The notes under the pieces were generated by a model that was not told where the DNA came from, did not search any database, and was given only the letters and a program-made list of their open reading frames with translations. The position numbers and the translations under genes were made by a program. A stretch of DNA of 12,423 nt from Oscillospiraceae bacterium (lineage in GTDB: Bacteria > Bacillota > Clostridia > Oscillospirales > Ruminococcaceae), in assembly GCA_018055565.1 (NCBI GenBank), contig JAGPHI010000008.1, forward strand, positions 1 to 12,423, read 5' to 3'. Each line of letters starts with the position of its first letter. The stretch's first letter is position 1. Positions 5,879 to 12,423 of the stretch are shown here, one piece after another.

Positions 5879-6544
5879 TTATGGCAAAAGTGCTTCGGGC
5901 AAGCCGTGCAAAGCAAAAATGGCAGATGCAGGGTCCTGCGCGCCAAAAATAGCGCTGCCTGCCACCAAAACGTCTGCGCCGGCCTGTGTGCAAAGCCCGC
6001 CGGTTACAGCGTCAATGCCGCCGTCTACTTCTATCATCAATGCAAGGCCCTGCCGCTGCGCCTCGGCGCGCAAAGCACTTATTTTACAAGTGGCGTTTGG
6101 CATAAAGCGCTGCCCGCCAAAGCCCGGCTCCACGCTCATCACCAGCACCATGTCCAGCGCAGCAAGATAAGGAAACACGGTTTCAACCGGCGTTGCGGGC
6201 TTTATGCAAAGCGCAGCCTTCACGCCGCGCGCCTTGATGGCGGCCAGCACGGCGCTGACATCGTCTGCTGCTTCAATGTGAAAGGTAATCAGCGATGCAC
6301 CCGCATCGCAAAAGGCGTCAATATAGCGCAAGGGATGTTCAATCATCAAATGCACATCATAAAATGCGTCGATTTGCTTTGAAAGCGATTGCAAAACCGG
6401 AATGCCAACAGAAATATTGGGCACAAACGCGCCGTCCATCACATCGATATGCAGCCAGTCCGCGCCGCCTTGCAGCACCATGCGGCAATCCTCGCCCAGG
6501 CGCGTAAAGTCCGCCGCAAGGATGGAAGGGGATACTTTAATCAC
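5879..6544 (-). CDS. rpe: Ribulose-phosphate 3-epimerase
   Basis: This 221-residue TIM-barrel enzyme interconverts D-ribulose 5-phosphate and D-xylulose 5-phosphate in the pentose phosphate pathway, in the cytoplasm. All family motifs are present: S-P-S-I-L-A-A-D-F (5-13), H32-I-D34-V-M36-D-G-x-F-V-P-N, D-V-H65-L-M, M-S-V-E-P-G-F-G-G-Q (136-145), V-D174-G-G-I and the phosphate-binding A-G-S-A-I-F (195-200). The metal ligands H32, D34, H65 and D174 are intact, so it should be active. It starts at GTG 6544, with GGAGG six bases upstream. It leads the rpe–rnfD–rnfE–rnfA–DUF4015–GNAT run and has its own promoter. Placement with Rnf-like genes is unusual; in many Bacillota rpe follows rsgA. Confidence 0.97.
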   Translation of the reverse strand: MIKVSPSILAADFTRLGEDCRMVLQGGADWLHIDVMDGAFVPNISVGIPVLQSLSKQIDAFYDVHLMIEHPLRYIDAFCDAGASLITFHIEAADDVSAVLAAIKARGVKAALCIKPATPVETVFPYLAALDMVLVMSVEPGFGGQRFMPNATCKISALRAEAQRQGLALMIEVDGGIDAVTGGLCTQAGADVLVAGSAIFGAQDPASAIFALHGLPEALLP

Positions 6545-6563
6545 AAAAATCCTCCGTAGATAC

Positions 6564-6578
6564 GGCGGTTTAGCCGCC
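6564..6578. promoter_or_regulatory. Hairpin in the rpe leader
   Basis: On the minus strand, GGCGG, loop CTAAA, CCGCC form a 5-bp GC-only stem in the roughly 50-base leader, nine bases upstream of the GGAGG of rpe. It has no T-tract, so it is not a terminator. It may influence transcript stability or initiation (inference). Confidence 0.4.
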
Positions 6579-6600
6579 GCCGATTCGCGTTATTTCTTTC

Positions 6601-6629
6601 ATTCTACAATAAATAGCAAAAAAAATCAA
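6601..6629 (-). promoter_or_regulatory. Promoter of the rpe-rnf operon
   Basis: Reading leftward, TTGATT (6624-6629) and TAGAAT (6601-6606) are 17 bases apart in an A/T-rich stretch. The start site would be near 6594, about 50 bases before the GTG of rpe. This separates the rpe–rnf–DUF4015–GNAT run from the two-component/HtrA run upstream. Confidence 0.75.
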
Positions 6630-6655
6630 ATTGCCGATAGCGCGGCGCTTGGCTT
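6626..6655 (-). terminator. Possible weak terminator after the HtrA-like gene
   Basis: On the minus strand, GCC-A-AGCG, loop CCG, CGCT-AT-C-GGC is followed by AATTTGA and a run of eight T. The stem is short and interrupted, and the T-run doubles as the spacer of the rpe promoter. A second hairpin with a one-base bulge at 6680-6704 (TATATGC/GCATATA plus GCG/CGC) lies between it and the HtrA-like stop codon but has no T-tract. Confidence 0.3.
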
Positions 6656-6731
6656 TGCGGGGCAAAACGGCACCTTTGCGCGATATATGCGCGTGCATAT
6701 ACGCATTGCTGTATCCGCCTTTGCCGCGGGG

Positions 6732-7907
6732 CTAGGAATGGTTTGCCTCCAGCAGCGTTGTGCGCAATGTTTGTATTTTGCGATCGGGCATCGTGCACAC
6801 CAGCACCTCTACTGCATCGCCTGCTTGATGCATTTGCACTGCGGCCACCAGCTCTGCCGTGGTTTTGGTTTCCACACCGTTTAGCGCCAAAATGGCATCC
6901 CCCGCCTTTACGCCCGCTTGCGCAAGCAGGCTGTCGGGCGAAATCTCGTCAATCACCAGTGCGTTGATTGGCAGCTGCAAAAAATATTGCTCTTCGGCGC
7001 TGGGCACACGCACGCGCACGCCGAGGGCGGCGCGCGGCACAAAGCCCAAATGCAAAAGGCTGTCGATAATCGGCTTTGCCGTGCCGATGGGAATGGCAAA
7101 GCCCGCTTCACTGCCGCTGCCGTCGCCATAGGGCGTGCAAATACCAATCACCTGCCCAAAGCGGTTAAACAGCGCGCCGCCGTAATTGGCACCGCCCAGC
7201 GCCTTGTTCATCTGTATCAAATCCGAAAGGTGAAACACGCCCTCGCCTGTCAGCACACTGGCTTTGCGCCCAAGCCCAGCCACGATGCCCTCTGTTAGCG
7301 TGCCGGAAAGGCTGCCGCCCGCCGCGCCGATGGAAAGCACGCGCTCGCCAATTTCGGCGCTGTCGGTGGCCGCAAACGATGCGGGCACAAGGCCGCTTGC
7401 TTCTACGTGCACCACGGCAAGGCCGCTGTAATTGTCGCTGCCCACCAGCTGCGCCGAAAGCGTATCGCCCGAGGCCAGCACGGCCTTGCAATATAGCGCA
7501 TCCTGCACAATATACGCGCTTGTTACAATATAACCATCTTCGCTCATAATAATTCCCGTGCCGGCAGTTTGCCATTCGGCCATGTCGGACGTAAGCACCA
7601 AAATATCCACCACGCTGTTTGCTGCGTGCTGATACAATTCGCTGCCGGATAAGGCGCGCGCATCTTCGGGCAGCTCCTGCACAGACAATGCGTGGTCGGC
7701 CTTATAAAAAGCGTTTTCGGGCACGCGCTGCAAAGAATCGGCAGCAGGCACATGCGGCACGATGGCAGCGCCGTCACGCGCATTTAGCATGAAGGCGCAG
7801 GCAAACAAAAGCCCCAGCGCAAGAAATGCAAAGCATAAAAACAGTATCGCCCAAATGCCCGCCGCATAACGCTTAATCGGCTTTTTTACCGTTGTCGGTT
7901 TTTCCAT
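6732..7907 (-). CDS. HtrA/DegP-like membrane protein with dead catalytic triad and PDZ domain
   Basis: 391 residues. One N-terminal membrane anchor (about 15-41) is followed by a trypsin-like domain of the HtrA type (about 88-275) and a PDZ domain (about 285-385, with L-G-V-R-V-R-V and A-G-V-K-A-G-D-A-I-L-A-L-N-G), expected outside the membrane. The fold markers are all there, but each catalytic position is changed: G-Y-I-V-T-S-A-Y132 where HtrA has T-N-x-H (His to Tyr), D-N-Y-S-G162-L-A-V where HtrA has T-D-L-A-V (Asp to Gly), and N-Y242-G-G where HtrA has G-N-S-G-G (Ser to Tyr). It therefore cannot be a standard serine protease; a peptide-binding, chaperone or sensor role is inferred. The ATG follows GGAGAGAG. 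It lies 84 bases after the sensor kinase, recalling the htrA–CssRS link in Bacillus. Confidence 0.88.
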   Translation of the reverse strand: MEKPTTVKKPIKRYAAGIWAILFLCFAFLALGLLFACAFMLNARDGAAIVPHVPAADSLQRVPENAFYKADHALSVQELPEDARALSGSELYQHAANSVVDILVLTSDMAEWQTAGTGIIMSEDGYIVTSAYIVQDALYCKAVLASGDTLSAQLVGSDNYSGLAVVHVEASGLVPASFAATDSAEIGERVLSIGAAGGSLSGTLTEGIVAGLGRKASVLTGEGVFHLSDLIQMNKALGGANYGGALFNRFGQVIGICTPYGDGSGSEAGFAIPIGTAKPIIDSLLHLGFVPRAALGVRVRVPSAEEQYFLQLPINALVIDEISPDSLLAQAGVKAGDAILALNGVETKTTAELVAAVQMHQAGDAVEVLVCTMPDRKIQTLRTTLLEANHS

Positions 7908-7991
7908 CGGCTCTCTCCGTTTCTTTCAGGCTTACCGCTTTTATGCAGGTAATACTACCGTTAAAATGTGATAATTCTTTGAAATGGCGTT

Positions 7992-9431
7992 TTATCGCTT
8001 GGCAAACGGCTCTGTGGGCAAGGTGAACGAAAACTCGCAATAGTCGCCCTCTTTGCTGTTTACCCAAATTTTGCCGCCCGAAAGGTTAATCAATACCTTG
8101 CAGATATGCAGCCCCAAGCCGCTGCCCGTTGTGTTAAGCCCGCGGCTTTTATCTTCTTTATAAAAGCGCTCAAACACAAGCGGCAGCGCCTCTTCGGCAA
8201 TGCCCGCGCCCGAATTGCGGATGCTTACGGTTACGGCATCCTTTGCGCTTGTTACCGTAAAACGGATGGTGCCGCCCACATCGCAAAACTTAATGGCGTT
8301 ATCCACCAAATTATACACAACTTGATATACTAAATCCGCATCGGCAAACACCGTGGTTTTGCTGGGTGTAAGCCCCACAATTTCTATTTGATTTGCCTCA
8401 AGGCGCTGCTCGGCCGCAAACACAACGCCCGTAATGGTTTCCCATATATCATATTGCACGGCGTTTACCTTATATTCGCCCGCCTCCAGCTTTGTGATGT
8501 CTAGCATGTTTTTAATCAAGCGCGTAAGGCGCCCCGATTCTTCCGAAACAATGCCAAGATAATGCCCGTGGCATTCAGGCGGAATCGTGCCGTCCAGCAT
8601 GCCGTCCACAAAGCCCTTAATGCTCGTCATGGGCGTGCGCAGCTCATGCGCAATATTGCCCATAAAGCTGCGGCGCGAAGAATCGTTTTTTTCAAGGCTG
8701 TTCGCCATATTATTAAATGTAAGCGCCAGCTGCGCCACCTCGTCGTCGCCCTCCACAGGCACGCGTGCAGCAAAATCGCCGCCGCCAAAGCGCCGCGCCG
8801 CTTCTGCAATGCGCCGCAAAGGCGTGGTGGTGCGCGAAGTGAGCACAATGGATAAAATGCACGACACCAATAGCATTAGCCCCGCCGACAGGATAAACGA
8901 GGAAAACATATCCGTGAGATAGCGCGCCAGGCTTTCTGCGTCTGTAGCGGCAAAAATAAAGCCCTCTAAAACGCCCTCGCCCGCCACAATGGATTTACCC
9001 ACAACATAAAAGCGCCGAGGGAAAAACCCGCCCAGCGTGCCCATTTCGGTATACGAGCCGTTCCGCGCAATCTCGTCCAGCACCTTTTGCGGCACCGCGC
9101 GCTGCGATTCCTCCAGCAAAAGCTTGTCGGCCAAAACGGGCGTGCCCATAGAATCCGTTAAAATCACCAGCGATTCCGATGCGCGCGCCGTAATGGCAAG
9201 CTCTCGCGCAAGCATGGCAAAGCGCTCGGGGTTTTCCCCAAGCGTGCCGGCCTTTCGCGCCTCTTGCACCAGCGCATAGGCGTTGTCGATGGTGTTTTGC
9301 AGTGATTTGTTTTTCTCCTCGCCAAAATACCCCATCGACAGATACATCTGGATGAAGCCCATCACGGCACTGCTGCACAAAAGCAAGGTGGCCGTGGAAT
9401 AAAAATAGCGAGAAACGATGCTTTTGCGCAT
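7992..9431 (-). CDS. Membrane sensor histidine kinase of the HAMP–HisKA type
   Basis: 479 residues. The order is membrane segment 1 (about 9-31), an extracytoplasmic sensor region (about 32-175), membrane segment 2 (about 177-198), HAMP (about 199-250), the phosphoacceptor domain with H262 in N-I-A-H-E-L-R-T-P-M-T-S, and the ATP-binding domain with the N box Y-N-L-V-D-N-A-I-K-F (373-382), N-S-G-A-G (407-411), the F box V-F-E-R-F-Y-K (419-425) and G-S-G-L-G-L (437-442). All catalytic boxes look intact. It should autophosphorylate and pass phosphate to the regulator encoded just upstream, whose TAA overlaps this ATG by one base. The signal is unknown. The HtrA-like protein made from the next gene might feed into sensing (inference). 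Confidence 0.95.
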   Translation of the reverse strand: MRKSIVSRYFYSTATLLLCSSAVMGFIQMYLSMGYFGEEKNKSLQNTIDNAYALVQEARKAGTLGENPERFAMLARELAITARASESLVILTDSMGTPVLADKLLLEESQRAVPQKVLDEIARNGSYTEMGTLGGFFPRRFYVVGKSIVAGEGVLEGFIFAATDAESLARYLTDMFSSFILSAGLMLLVSCILSIVLTSRTTTPLRRIAEAARRFGGGDFAARVPVEGDDEVAQLALTFNNMANSLEKNDSSRRSFMGNIAHELRTPMTSIKGFVDGMLDGTIPPECHGHYLGIVSEESGRLTRLIKNMLDITKLEAGEYKVNAVQYDIWETITGVVFAAEQRLEANQIEIVGLTPSKTTVFADADLVYQVVYNLVDNAIKFCDVGGTIRFTVTSAKDAVTVSIRNSGAGIAEEALPLVFERFYKEDKSRGLNTTGSGLGLHICKVLINLSGGKIWVNSKEGDYCEFSFTLPTEPFAKR

Positions 9432-10120
9432 TAATCCTTAACCTCAAATTTATAGCCGACGCCCCACACGGTTTTTAAGGTCCACGCCTCGCTTGCACCC
9501 TCCAGCTTTTCGCGCAGACGCTTTACGTGCACGTCAATGGTGCGGGAATCGCCGTAATATTCAAACCCCCACACCTCGTCCAATAGCTGGTCGCGCGTGA
9601 ACACGCGGTTGGGGTGGCTGGCAAGATAATATAAAAGCTCCATTTCTTTGGGCGGCGCTTCCACCACGTTGCCGTCTATTTTTAGCTCATAGCGCGTTAA
9701 ATCTACAACCAGCTTGTCAAATTCAATCACGCCGTCCTTTGTAGCTTCGGTGGGCACACAGCGGCGCAGCACGGCCTTGATGCGCGCCACCACCTCTTTT
9801 GCGTCAAAGGGCTTTACGATATAATCGTCTGCGCCAAGCTCAAGCCCCAGCACCTTATCAAAGGTTTCACCCTTTGCCGTAAGCATAATCACAGGCACCT
9901 GCGATACCGCGCGGATGCGGCGGCATGCCTCCCACCCGTCCATGCGCGGCATCATCACATCCATCAGCACAAGGCTGGGCTTTTTATCTTCAAACGTGGC
10001 AATGGCCGCCTCGCCGTCGTGCGCAAGCTCGGTTTCATAGCCTTCTTTTTGCAGGTAAAGGCGCAAAAGCTCGCAAATGTTTTTGTCGTCATCTACAATT
10101 AAAATCTTTTCCCCAGCCAT
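9431..10120 (-). CDS. OmpR/PhoB-family response regulator
   Basis: 229 residues. The receiver domain (about 4-120) has the acidic pocket D10-D11-D12, phosphoacceptor D54 in L-M-D-V-M-M-P, T81 and K103 in V-K-P-F. The winged-helix DNA-binding domain (about 130-226) shows the typical L-x-x-x-P-N-R-V-F-T-R-D-Q-L-L-D-E-V-W-G and R-T-I-D-V-H-V-K-R-L-R-E-K-L-E. The ATG at 10120 is chosen because GGGAGG lies six bases upstream and the protein starts at the family's usual place. The frame stays open to 10327, but that 69-residue extension has no ribosome site and would cross the intergenic repeat. It is the first gene of the regulator–kinase–HtrA-like run. Confidence 0.97.
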   Translation of the reverse strand: MAGEKILIVDDDKNICELLRLYLQKEGYETELAHDGEAAIATFEDKKPSLVLMDVMMPRMDGWEACRRIRAVSQVPVIMLTAKGETFDKVLGLELGADDYIVKPFDAKEVVARIKAVLRRCVPTEATKDGVIEFDKLVVDLTRYELKIDGNVVEAPPKEMELLYYLASHPNRVFTRDQLLDEVWGFEYYGDSRTIDVHVKRLREKLEGASEAWTLKTVWGVGYKFEVKD

Positions 10121-10184
10121 AATCGGCCTCCCTTTGTGTTTTAGTGTATAGTTTATGTGGTTTTTCTGCGGATATGGTATCATT

Positions 10185-10245
10185 GCGCATCCGCCTTTAG
10201 CGGGCGCTTTTTGATCAAAATGGCCGTGGCATAGCCACATGGCCA
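10185..10245 (+). repeat. Two-hairpin intergenic repeat, copy 2
   Basis: The first hairpin (10185-10207) has GCGC, bulge AT, CCGC, loop CTTTA, GCGG, GCGC. After a 12-base linker, the second hairpin (10220-10245) has ATGGCC, GTGGC, loop ATA, GCCAC, bulge AT, GGCCA. The two bulges lie on opposite outer sides, giving a near mirror layout. This copy lies upstream of the response regulator, antisense to its predicted leader. Confidence 0.83.
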
Positions 10246-10264
10246 ATAATAACTGTATATAATT

Positions 10265-10293
10265 ATTATACAACATAATTATGTATAAATAAA
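10265..10293 (-). promoter_or_regulatory. Possible promoter of the response-regulator operon
   Basis: Reading leftward, a consensus TATAAT (10265-10270) has only a weak -35 match, TTTATT (10288-10293), at 17 bases. Upstream, TATAC-type hexamers recur at an 11-base step, and a perfect 10-bp palindrome CATAATTATG lies in the spacer at 10274-10283. The 11-base step resembles sites bound by OmpR/PhoB-type regulators, so autoregulation is conceivable. A weak -35 would fit an activator-dependent promoter. Confidence 0.42.
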
Positions 10294-10311
10294 GTATAGC
10301 AAAGCTTTTCG

Positions 10312-10340
10312 TTGCACTTAGGGGCAAAATTCGGTATAAT
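10312..10340 (+). promoter_or_regulatory. Promoter of ychF
   Basis: TTGCAC (10312-10317) and a consensus TATAAT (10335-10340) are separated by exactly 17 bases. The start site would be near 10347, leaving a leader of about 160 bases that contains the folded element at 10391-10482. Confidence 0.82.
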
Positions 10341-10390
10341 ATTGTTACGTATAAAACGCGCTGTGCATTTTACCAAAGAAAAACAATGGT

Positions 10391-10498
10391 TAAGTTTGAA
10401 AGCTCTGTCTTTCAAATTGGGTTTTGTGGCGTTTGTGCCAATGATATTGGCACAACTACCCTTGCGGGATAAACGCCCCCAATGCCCCAGAAAGGAAT
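10391..10498 (+). ncRNA. Structured leader of ychF (leader type A, copy 1)
   Basis: Several stems can be read directly. TTTGAAAG/CTTTCAAA (10395-10402 with 10409-10416) is a perfect 8-bp hairpin. TTGGG (10417-10421) can pair with CCCAA (10478-10482), and GGCGTTT (10428-10434) with AAACGCC (10471-10477), stacking across a TTTTGT bulge. Inside them are GTGCCAAT/ATTGGCAC (10435-10442 with 10446-10453) and a small CCC/GGG hairpin. This is a multi-branched fold ending just before the ribosome site AGAAAGGAAT (10489-10498). The order of blocks recurs upstream of the nucleosidase gene. It matches no riboswitch class that I can recall with confidence. Confidence 0.6.
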
Positions 10499-10507
10499 AA
10501 TTTTAGT

Positions 10508-11608
10508 ATGAAATTAGGAATTGTCGGTTTGCCCAACGTAGGCAAAAGCACACTGTTTAACGCCATCACCAACGCAGGGGCCGGGGCTGCAAACTACCCG
10601 TTTTGCACCATCGAGCCCAATGTTGGAGTGGTGCCTGTGCCGGATGTGCGCCTTGATAAGCTGGCCGAAATGTATCACCCCAAAAAATATACGCCCGCCA
10701 TCATCGAGTTTGTGGATATTGCGGGGCTAGTAAAGGGCGCGTCAAAGGGCGAGGGCCTGGGCAATAAATTTTTAAGCCATATCCGCGAGGTGGACGCCAT
10801 TATCCATGTGGTGCGCTGCTTTGAAAGCGACGATATCATCCACGTGGAAGGCTCGGTGGGCCCTGCCCGCGACATTGAAACCATTGATTTAGAATTAATT
10901 TTCAGTGATATCGAAATTGCCGAGCGCCGCCTTGACCGCAGCAAAAAAGCCATGAAAAACGGCGATAAGGCGCTTGCCGCCGAAGCCGCTTGCATTGAGC
11001 GCTTGGTGGCGCATTTGGGCGAGGGCAAAAACGCGCGCGTGTTTGAAACGCAAACCGAGGACGAAGCCCTGCTTTTGGCCGATATGCCGCTTTTGTCTGC
11101 AAAGCCCGTAATTTATGCCGCCAATCTCTCGGAAGACGATTTGCTTTCGGGCGTGGCGCAAAACCCGTATTACCCCATTGTGCAAACCATCGCCGCCGCC
11201 GAGGGCGCGGGCTGTATGCCCATCTGCGCTAAAATTGAAGAGGACATCGCCGCCTATTCCCCCGACGAGAAAAAGGCCTTTTTGGCCGAGCTTGGCCTTT
11301 GCGCAAGCGGCCTTGACACGCTGATTCAAGAGGGATACACGCTGCTTGGCCTAATCAGCTTTCTTACGGCAGGCCCCGAAGAGGTGCGCGCATGGACCAT
11401 TAAAAACGGCACAAAAGCGCCGGGCGCAGCGGGCAAAATCCATTCAGATTTTGAGCGCGGCTTTATCCGTGCCGAAATTGTGGCCTATGCCGATTTAATG
11501 GCGCAGGGCAGCATGGCCGCCGCCAAAGAAAAAGGCCTTGTGCGCAGCGAGGGTAAGGAATATGTGATGAAAGATGGCGATGTTACGTTGTTCCGCTTTA
11601 ACGTATAA
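10508..11608 (+). CDS. ychF: YchF/OLA1-family ATP/GTP-binding protein
   Basis: 366 residues, full length for this universal Obg-related P-loop protein, which in studied members prefers ATP and associates with ribosomes and stress responses. Motifs: G1 G-L-P-N-V-G-K-S-T (7-15), the F-C-T-I-E-P-N-V-G segment (32-40), G3 D-I-A-G-L-V-K-G-A-S (70-79), the family-specific N-L-S-E (206-209) in place of the N-K-x-D of true GTPases, and a C-terminal TGS domain (about 280-364) with the W-T-I-K-N-G-T-K-A-P-G-A-A-G-K-I-H-S-D signature. The ATG is preceded by AAAGGAA at a rather long spacing of about 10 bases. It has its own promoter and a folded leader. The gap to the nucleosidase gene carries a related leader, so the two may share a regulator. 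Confidence 0.98.
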   Translation: MKLGIVGLPNVGKSTLFNAITNAGAGAANYPFCTIEPNVGVVPVPDVRLDKLAEMYHPKKYTPAIIEFVDIAGLVKGASKGEGLGNKFLSHIREVDAIIHVVRCFESDDIIHVEGSVGPARDIETIDLELIFSDIEIAERRLDRSKKAMKNGDKALAAEAACIERLVAHLGEGKNARVFETQTEDEALLLADMPLLSAKPVIYAANLSEDDLLSGVAQNPYYPIVQTIAAAEGAGCMPICAKIEEDIAAYSPDEKKAFLAELGLCASGLDTLIQEGYTLLGLISFLTAGPEEVRAWTIKNGTKAPGAAGKIHSDFERGFIRAEIVAYADLMAQGSMAAAKEKGLVRSEGKEYVMKDGDVTLFRFNV

Positions 11609-11628
11609 AGCCAATGTAAAACGAATTA

Positions 11629-11732
11629 GGGAAGCTTGAAAGCAGGCGCTTTCAAACGCATTTTGTGCCTTTAGCAGTGCCGAACCAAGCGGCAAAACAT
11701 CGCTGTGGCACAAGCTTTCCAAAGAAAGGAAT
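11629..11732 (+). ncRNA. Structured leader of the nucleosidase gene (leader type A, copy 2)
   Basis: A 10-bp outer stem joins GGGAAGCTTG (11629-11638) to CAAGCTTTCC (11711-11720) with one G·T wobble. Within it, TTGAAAGC/GCTTTCAA (11636-11643 with 11648-11655) forms a hairpin that competes for the last bases of the outer stem. GTGCC/GGCAC closes an inner domain that holds TGCCG/CGGCA around loop AACCAAG. The blocks TTGAAAG, CTTTCAAA, TTTTGTG, GCC, GGCA and AGAAAGGAAT come in the same order as in the ychF leader. It fills most of the gap between ychF and the next start codon. Confidence 0.6.
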
Positions 11733-11739
11733 GGGCAGA

Positions 11740-12423
11740 ATGCTGTATCATAAAATAGGGATTATGGGCGCAATGGACGACGAAATTTGCCAAATTTTTG
11801 CACGTATGGAGGCCAAAAGCAGCCGCATGCTGGGCGGTGTGGAATTTTTTGAGGGCAAGCTTGCGGGCAAAGACGTGGTGCTTTGCTGCGCGGGCATGGG
11901 CAAATCCAATGCGGCTGCGGCAACACAGCTTTTGATTACCGCTTTTGGCGTAGACGCGGTGGTGTTTTGCGGCATTGCGGGCAATATGACAAGCCAAATC
12001 GGCGTGGGCGATGCGGTAATATCCAGCGATGTGGTGTATCACGATGCCGAAAACCGCATGATTGCCGAGGCGTATCCGCATTTGCAAGCGTATGTGGCCG
12101 ATGCCGCACTGGTGCAAGCCGCCGAGGCCGCCTGCCAAGACGCAGGCGTGCATTATCTTGTAGGCCGCGTTGCCACAGGCGATTTATTTATCGGCGAAAC
12201 CGCCGTAAAAAACCGCATTGCCGCGGCGTTTGCGCCTGCGTGTGTGGAGATGGAGGGCGCGGCCGTGGCGCATATCGCCGCCAAAAACGACACGCCTTTT
12301 GTGATTATCCGCATCATGAGCGACGATGCCGATGAAGCAGGCGCCGAAAAGCTGGTGGGCAAGCCCTTTGACCTTTCGGCCTTTATCAAAGATGCCACGC
12401 GCATTTGCACGCGCATTGCCGCC
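11740..12423 (+). CDS. mtnN: 5'-methylthioadenosine/S-adenosylhomocysteine nucleosidase, 3' end cut by the window
   Basis: 228 codons are present and the reading frame runs off the window; the family is about 230 residues, so only a few are missing. The enzyme cleaves adenine from methylthioadenosine and S-adenosylhomocysteine, recycling the by-products of SAM-dependent reactions and yielding the precursor of AI-2. Motifs: G-I-M-G-A-M-D-D-E15 (E15 matches catalytic Glu12 of the E. coli enzyme), C-G-I-A-G-N, V-E-M171-E172-G-A-A in the nucleoside site, and R191-I-M-S-D195 with the catalytic Asp. All key residues are kept. The ATG at 11740 is preferred over the in-frame ATG at 11731 because AAGGA lies nine bases before it but abuts the other. 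Confidence 0.95.
   Translation, partial: MLYHKIGIMGAMDDEICQIFARMEAKSSRMLGGVEFFEGKLAGKDVVLCCAGMGKSNAAAATQLLITAFGVDAVVFCGIAGNMTSQIGVGDAVISSDVVYHDAENRMIAEAYPHLQAYVADAALVQAAEAACQDAGVHYLVGRVATGDLFIGETAVKNRIAAAFAPACVEMEGAAVAHIAAKNDTPFVIIRIMSDDADEAGAEKLVGKPFDLSAFIKDATRICTRIAA

Noticed and set aside
5642..6382. 246-codon open frame on the plus strand, opposite rnfD and rpe
   Set aside because: It is antisense to two clearly recognised genes. Its His/Arg/Gln-rich composition is typical of a shadow frame, and it has no convincing ribosome site.
6564..6578. GC-rich hairpin read as a terminator before rpe
   Set aside because: No T-tract follows on either strand, and it lies downstream of the predicted rpe promoter, so it is part of the leader.
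6709..6731. Possible fourth copy of the two-hairpin repeat (ATCCGCCTTTG with a GC-rich tail)
   Set aside because: Only about 12 bases resemble the first hairpin, the 3' arm does not pair, and no second hairpin follows.
7908..7991. Separate promoter for the HtrA-like gene
   Set aside because: TAGTAT and CATAAA words exist, but neither has a -35 match at 16-18 bases; co-transcription with the kinase is simpler.
10121..10327. N-terminal extension of 69 residues on the response regulator
   Set aside because: The frame is open, but a GGGAGG site fits the ATG at 10120, the extension has no ribosome site, it crosses a repeat element, and it has no place in the receiver fold.

Overview
The window looks like chromosome of a Gram-positive, clostridia-like Bacillota. 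The signs are strong GGAGG-type ribosome sites, GTG and TTG starts, a DUF624/YesL membrane protein beside a LacI-family regulator, a DUF4015-type envelope protein, and an OmpR-type two-component system followed by an HtrA-like protein. No phage, transposase, CRISPR or tRNA/rRNA gene was seen. The lineage is inferred from gene families, not from a marker gene.

Layout. At the left edge (1-117, minus) is the DNA-binding end of a LacI-family repressor, with a promoter and a double operator in front of it. It diverges from a DUF624/YesL membrane protein (662-1546, plus) that ends in a strong bidirectional terminator (1647-1684). From 10120 down to 1803 everything runs on the minus strand: response regulator, sensor kinase, HtrA-like membrane protein, then a well-formed promoter (6601-6629) and rpe, rnfD-like, rnfE-like, rnfA-like, a DUF4015 membrane-anchored protein and a GNAT acetyltransferase. 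To the right, on the plus strand, are ychF (10508-11608) and an MTA/SAH nucleosidase (from 11740, cut by the window end), each preceded by a folded leader; the two leaders resemble each other.

The most notable content is the minus-strand cluster. The three Rnf/Nqr-type membrane subunits stand without rnfB, rnfC or rnfG in this window. They have lost three of the four cysteines expected to hold the intramembrane iron-sulfur centre, and RnfD has His where the flavin-bearing Thr is expected. The neighbouring HtrA-like protein has all three catalytic-triad positions replaced (His to Tyr, Asp to Gly, Ser to Tyr) but keeps its PDZ domain. The DUF4015 protein lacks the usual D-Y-x-R-F-P-type motif. 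So a two-component system sits beside several envelope proteins that look like non-catalytic versions of known enzymes. That they work together as one envelope system is inference.

Two further patterns go beyond the genes. A ~60-bp intergenic element made of two bulged hairpins occurs three times (519-578 plus, 1721-1776 minus, 10185-10245 plus), with a compensatory base-pair change. Two related structured leaders precede ychF and the nucleosidase gene (10391-10498 and 11629-11732).
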